5,186 nucleotides of DNA. It comes from Acetobacteraceae bacterium (GTDB lineage: Bacteria > Pseudomonadota > Alphaproteobacteria > Acetobacterales > Acetobacteraceae). The translations under genes were made by a program, and so were the position numbers. Where the stretch lies: the NCBI GenBank assembly GCA_027340195.1, contig DAHWNE010000097.1:1-5186 (forward strand), in the 5' to 3' direction. Positions 3,047 through 5,186 of the stretch are shown here, in pieces; position 1 is the stretch's first letter; the number at the start of each line of letters is the position of its first letter. The notes below the pieces were generated by a model that was not told where the DNA came from, ran no database searches, and saw only the letters and a program-made list of their open reading frames with translations.

Positions 3047-5186
3047 GTGGCGCCTCCGCCGGCGGCGCCGGCAGCAGCAGGGTCTGGCTGGGGTTGTAGA
3101 GCGGGATCCCGAGTTCCTGGAACCGCAGCTTGACCCGGCGGTTGAACTCCCGCTGCACCGGCCAGCGGCCGGTGTCGGTGCACGGGATCTGCCCGGCCAG
3201 GGTGACCGCCGCGCCGTCCAGCTTGTCCACCCCCCAGAGTTGCAGCTCGGAAAGCATCATCGGCGCGTAGGTCGCCTCCTTGCGCATGGCCGAGGCGATC
3301 GCTTTCAGCTCCGCCCCGGCGCGGTCGGAATCGGCCGAATAGGCCAGCGTGACCGATACCGCCGCATTGCCCAGGCCACGATTGGTGTTGGTGACGCTGG
3401 TCACCGAGCTGAACGGGATGATGTGGACCGAGCCATCCCCCGCGCGCAGGCGGATGGTGCGCACCGAGAGATTCTCGACCGAGCCCGACAGGCCCGAAAC
3501 CGTCACCCAGTCGCCCACCTGCATGGCGTTTTCCAGCAGCAGGAAGATGCCGGTGATGAGGTCCTGCACCAGCTTCTGCGAACCGAAGCCGATCGCCACG
3601 CCGACGATCCCGGCCCCCGCCAGCAGCGGCGCGATATCGATGCCGATCTGCGACAGCACGGTGAGGCCGGCGACGACGCCCACCGCGACGGTCAGCGCCG
3701 AGCGCAGCAGCGGCAGCAGGGTCCGCAGCCTGGCCGCGCGGGCGCTGTGCGCCTCCCGGGTCAGGCGCGCCAGATGCGCCTGCATGGCCGCGTTGGCGCC
3801 CTCCCAGACCACCAGCGCCACGAGCACGGTGAAGCCGATGGTGCCGATGCCGCTCACCATCCGCTGGCCCAGGGCGGAACCGGTGGCCCAGCCGATCACC
3901 GCCACCCCCAGCAGTTCCAGCATCAGCACCAGCCCGGCCAGCAGCACCAGGGCGCGCACCAGGCCGGTCACGATCGGGTGATAGAGCGCGAGCCGCGCTT
4001 CCAGCCCGGGATAGCGGTCGGCGACGGCGGGCCCCGGGCGCAGCGCCCGGGTCAGCAGCCCGTGCAACTCGCCCTGCACGATGCGGGTGCCCACCGCGAC
4101 CAGGATGACCACCACCAGCCCGCGCAGCATGGTGGCGTAGCCGTGGCGCAGCTCGATCGCCCAGACCAGCCATTCCGCCGTGAGCAGCGCCAGCAGCACC
4201 CAGTGCCAGACCGGCGCCAGCGCGTTGCGCAGCCGCGCCGTCGGGCCGGTGCTGCCTTCCGGCGCGCGCAGCCAGGCCCGCACCGGCCGGCGCTTCTGGA
4301 AGATCATCACGGCGAAGAACACATGGTTCACCAGGCCGGCGAGCTTCAGCAGCGTATCGGCCGCGGTGGGCGACATCCCGAGCAGCAGCGCGACCTGCTC
4401 GATCGCGTAGCCGAACGAGGCCACCGCGATGATCCGGGTCAGCCAGAGCAGGGTCCAGGCGGCGGTGGCATCGCTCATGCGCAGGATGCGCAGGCGCGGC
4501 GCGTCGGGCGCGACCAGCAGGCGGACCAGCGCCACCGCCGCCCGCCAGAGCGCGTAGCCGTCCACCAGCGCCAGCACGATCAGCCGCGGCGCGTCCGATC
4601 CGCCGAGGCCGGTGGCGGCGGCGACATGGCCGACAACGGCGAAGGCCAGGATCGGCAGCAGGTCGCGGCCGAAGCGGCGCAGCGCCTCGCCCAGACGGAG
4701 CAGCCGGTCACGGATGCGTTCGCGCCGGTCGGAGAGCTCGGTCTCGCCGGCCTCGGCATCGGCCTCGGCGACGGTATCGGGCGCGGGCGCGGCGGGTTCG
4801 GGGGCGAGGCCGGCGGATTCGCCGATGGTCTCGGTCTCGACGTCGGGGACGTCCCGGCCGGCGCGCCGGGCCGGCGGCACCCGCGGCAGCAGGCGGCGGA
4901 GGGCGAACTCGGCGGCGAGGCCCAGCGCCATCACCACCACCACCCGCCAGGCGGCCTCCTGCGCCAGCGCCCGGGCCAGCGGGTCGGTCACCATGATGGT
5001 GGCCCAGCTCCAGAGCAGCGGCAGGGAGCGGGCGGCCTGGACCGCATGGGTGGCGCGGGCGGAGACGTTGGCGAGGAAGCGCGAGGCGCCGAGCAGCACC
5101 GCCGCGCCGAGGCCGTTGGGGTTGAGGCGGACCGGCGGCTTGATGACCGAAGCGGCCGCGGGGGCGGCGGGCTTCGCGGCCGGCGC
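3033..5186 (-). CDS. MscS-family mechanosensitive ion channel, large YbiO-like (N terminus beyond the right edge)
   Basis: At least 717 residues are visible. The frame stays open to position 5186, so the GTG at 5099 is probably internal; numbering here counts from it. The N-terminal part has an Ala/Pro/Lys-rich segment, then hydrophobic helices and an acidic Ala/Pro/Glu-rich linker (about 80-123). Several more membrane helices follow (about 148-165, 172-196, 213-240, 253-267, 297-315, 325-340, 376-403, 418-433). The MscS core comes last: TM1-2-like helix 464-483, TM3 pore helix IDIAPLLAGAGIVGVAIGFG (487-506) continuing to LLLEN, the beta domain with VGDWV (528-532) and HIIPFSSV (559-566), and the alpha/beta C-terminal domain to about 676. 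The core closely resembles E. coli YbiO. It opens under membrane tension to release solutes on osmotic downshock. The stop overlaps the dioxygenase start by 14 bp. Family is certain; YbiO orthology is likely. Confidence 0.93.
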   Translation of the reverse strand, partial: APAAKPAAPAAASVIKPPVRLNPNGLGAAVLLGASRFLANVSARATHAVQAARSLPLLWSWATIMVTDPLARALAQEAAWRVVVVMALGLAAEFALRRLLPRVPPARRAGRDVPDVETETIGESAGLAPEPAAPAPDTVAEADAEAGETELSDRRERIRDRLLRLGEALRRFGRDLLPILAFAVVGHVAAATGLGGSDAPRLIVLALVDGYALWRAAVALVRLLVAPDAPRLRILRMSDATAAWTLLWLTRIIAVASFGYAIEQVALLLGMSPTAADTLLKLAGLVNHVFFAVMIFQKRRPVRAWLRAPEGSTGPTARLRNALAPVWHWVLLALLTAEWLVWAIELRHGYATMLRGLVVVILVAVGTRIVQGELHGLLTRALRPGPAVADRYPGLEARLALYHPIVTGLVRALVLLAGLVLMLELLGVAVIGWATGSALGQRMVSGIGTIGFTVLVALVVWEGANAAMQAHLARLTREAHSARAARLRTLLPLLRSALTVAVGVVAGLTVLSQIGIDIAPLLAGAGIVGVAIGFGSQKLVQDLITGIFLLLENAMQVGDWVTVSGLSGSVENLSVRTIRLRAGDGSVHIIPFSSVTSVTNTNRGLGNAAVSVTLAYSADSDRAGAELKAIASAMRKEATYAPMMLSELQLWGVDKLDGAAVTLAGQIPCTDTGRWPVQREFNRRVKLRFQELGIPLYNPSQTLLLPAPPAEAPHDPG
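3053..3057 (-). promoter_or_regulatory. Ribosome binding site of the dioxygenase gene, inside the channel gene
   Basis: On the minus strand GGAGG lies 6 nt before the ATG at 3046 and within the last codons of the channel gene, whose stop is at 3033-3035. This supports the chosen start and the real 14-bp overlap, and suggests coupled translation. Confidence 0.75.
4033..4051. repeat. 8-bp perfect inverted repeat with 3-nt loop inside the channel gene
   Basis: CCCGGGCG, CAG, CGCCCGGG form a very stable GC hairpin encoding part of ALRPGPAV, a loop between membrane segments of the channel. No T-run follows on either strand, so it is not an intrinsic terminator. It may be only a result of composition, or could slow ribosomes between membrane segments; no function is shown. 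Confidence 0.5.

Noticed and set aside
2339..3133. Plus-strand frame of 264 codons opposite the dioxygenase
   Set aside because: The minus-strand protein has recognisable metal-binding and 2OG motifs; the plus-strand product has no domain character.
3043..4173. Second minus-strand frame inside the channel gene, plus plus-strand frames 3349-3981 and 4180-4410
   Set aside because: All are alternate frames of a clear MscS-family gene with Arg/Gly/Ala- or Ser/Thr-biased shadow composition.
4858..4869. 12-bp palindrome CCGGCGCGCCGG in the channel linker
   Set aside because: Such palindromes are expected by chance in DNA of this GC content and it has no regulatory context.
5097..5099. GTG at 5099 as the start of the channel
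   Set aside because: The frame stays open for 29 more codons to the window edge, with plausible protein sequence (for example KPPVRLNPNG), so the true start is probably outside.

Overview
The window is very GC-rich, strongly coding, and has almost no intergenic space. The protein families, the style of the proline tRNA (with encoded CCA) and the base composition suggest a high-GC alphaproteobacterium. Acetobacteraceae or a relative is my best guess, but the sequence alone does not prove it.

Left part (1-2222): a complete phage-shock-protein (Psp) envelope-stress locus. The 5' end of pspF, the sigma-54 activator, lies on the minus strand and runs off the left edge. Divergent from it is pspA-pspB-pspC followed by a yccF-family membrane protein gene, all on the plus strand and tightly packed (3-nt gap, 4-nt ATGA overlap, 17-nt gap). 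The 140-bp region between pspF and pspA holds a full sigma-54 control region in the expected order: two AT-core inverted-repeat-like sites about two helical turns apart (candidate PspF sites), an IHF-like site, and a -24/-12 promoter with exact GG-N10-GC spacing. In the known Psp circuit PspA holds PspF inactive. Membrane damage, sensed through PspB and PspC, frees PspF and leads to PspA induction and membrane protection. The residues visible in PspF and PspA fit this scheme.

Middle (2237-2313): a tRNA-Pro(GGG) gene with encoded CCA, starting 14 nt after the yccF stop with no recognisable terminator between them.

Right part (2264-5186): a convergent minus-strand pair. A large YbiO-like MscS-family mechanosensitive channel (N terminus beyond the right edge) overlaps by 14 bp a downstream gene for a 2-oxoglutarate/Fe(II) dioxygenase of the 2OG-Fe dioxygenase family (PF10014-like, related to amino-acid hydroxylases). 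The dioxygenase frame continues into the antisense strand of the tRNA and takes its stop codon from there. A perfect 17-bp tandem duplication just before the tRNA end has changed the frame of its C-terminal tail.

I see no mobile element, CRISPR array or clearly new multi-gene system. The most notable points are the nearly consensus sigma-54/IHF/PspF control region, a GAFTSA variant in PspF, yccF at the pspD position of the operon, and the tRNA/dioxygenase overlap with the 17-bp duplication. No stretch over 300 bases lacks a gene.
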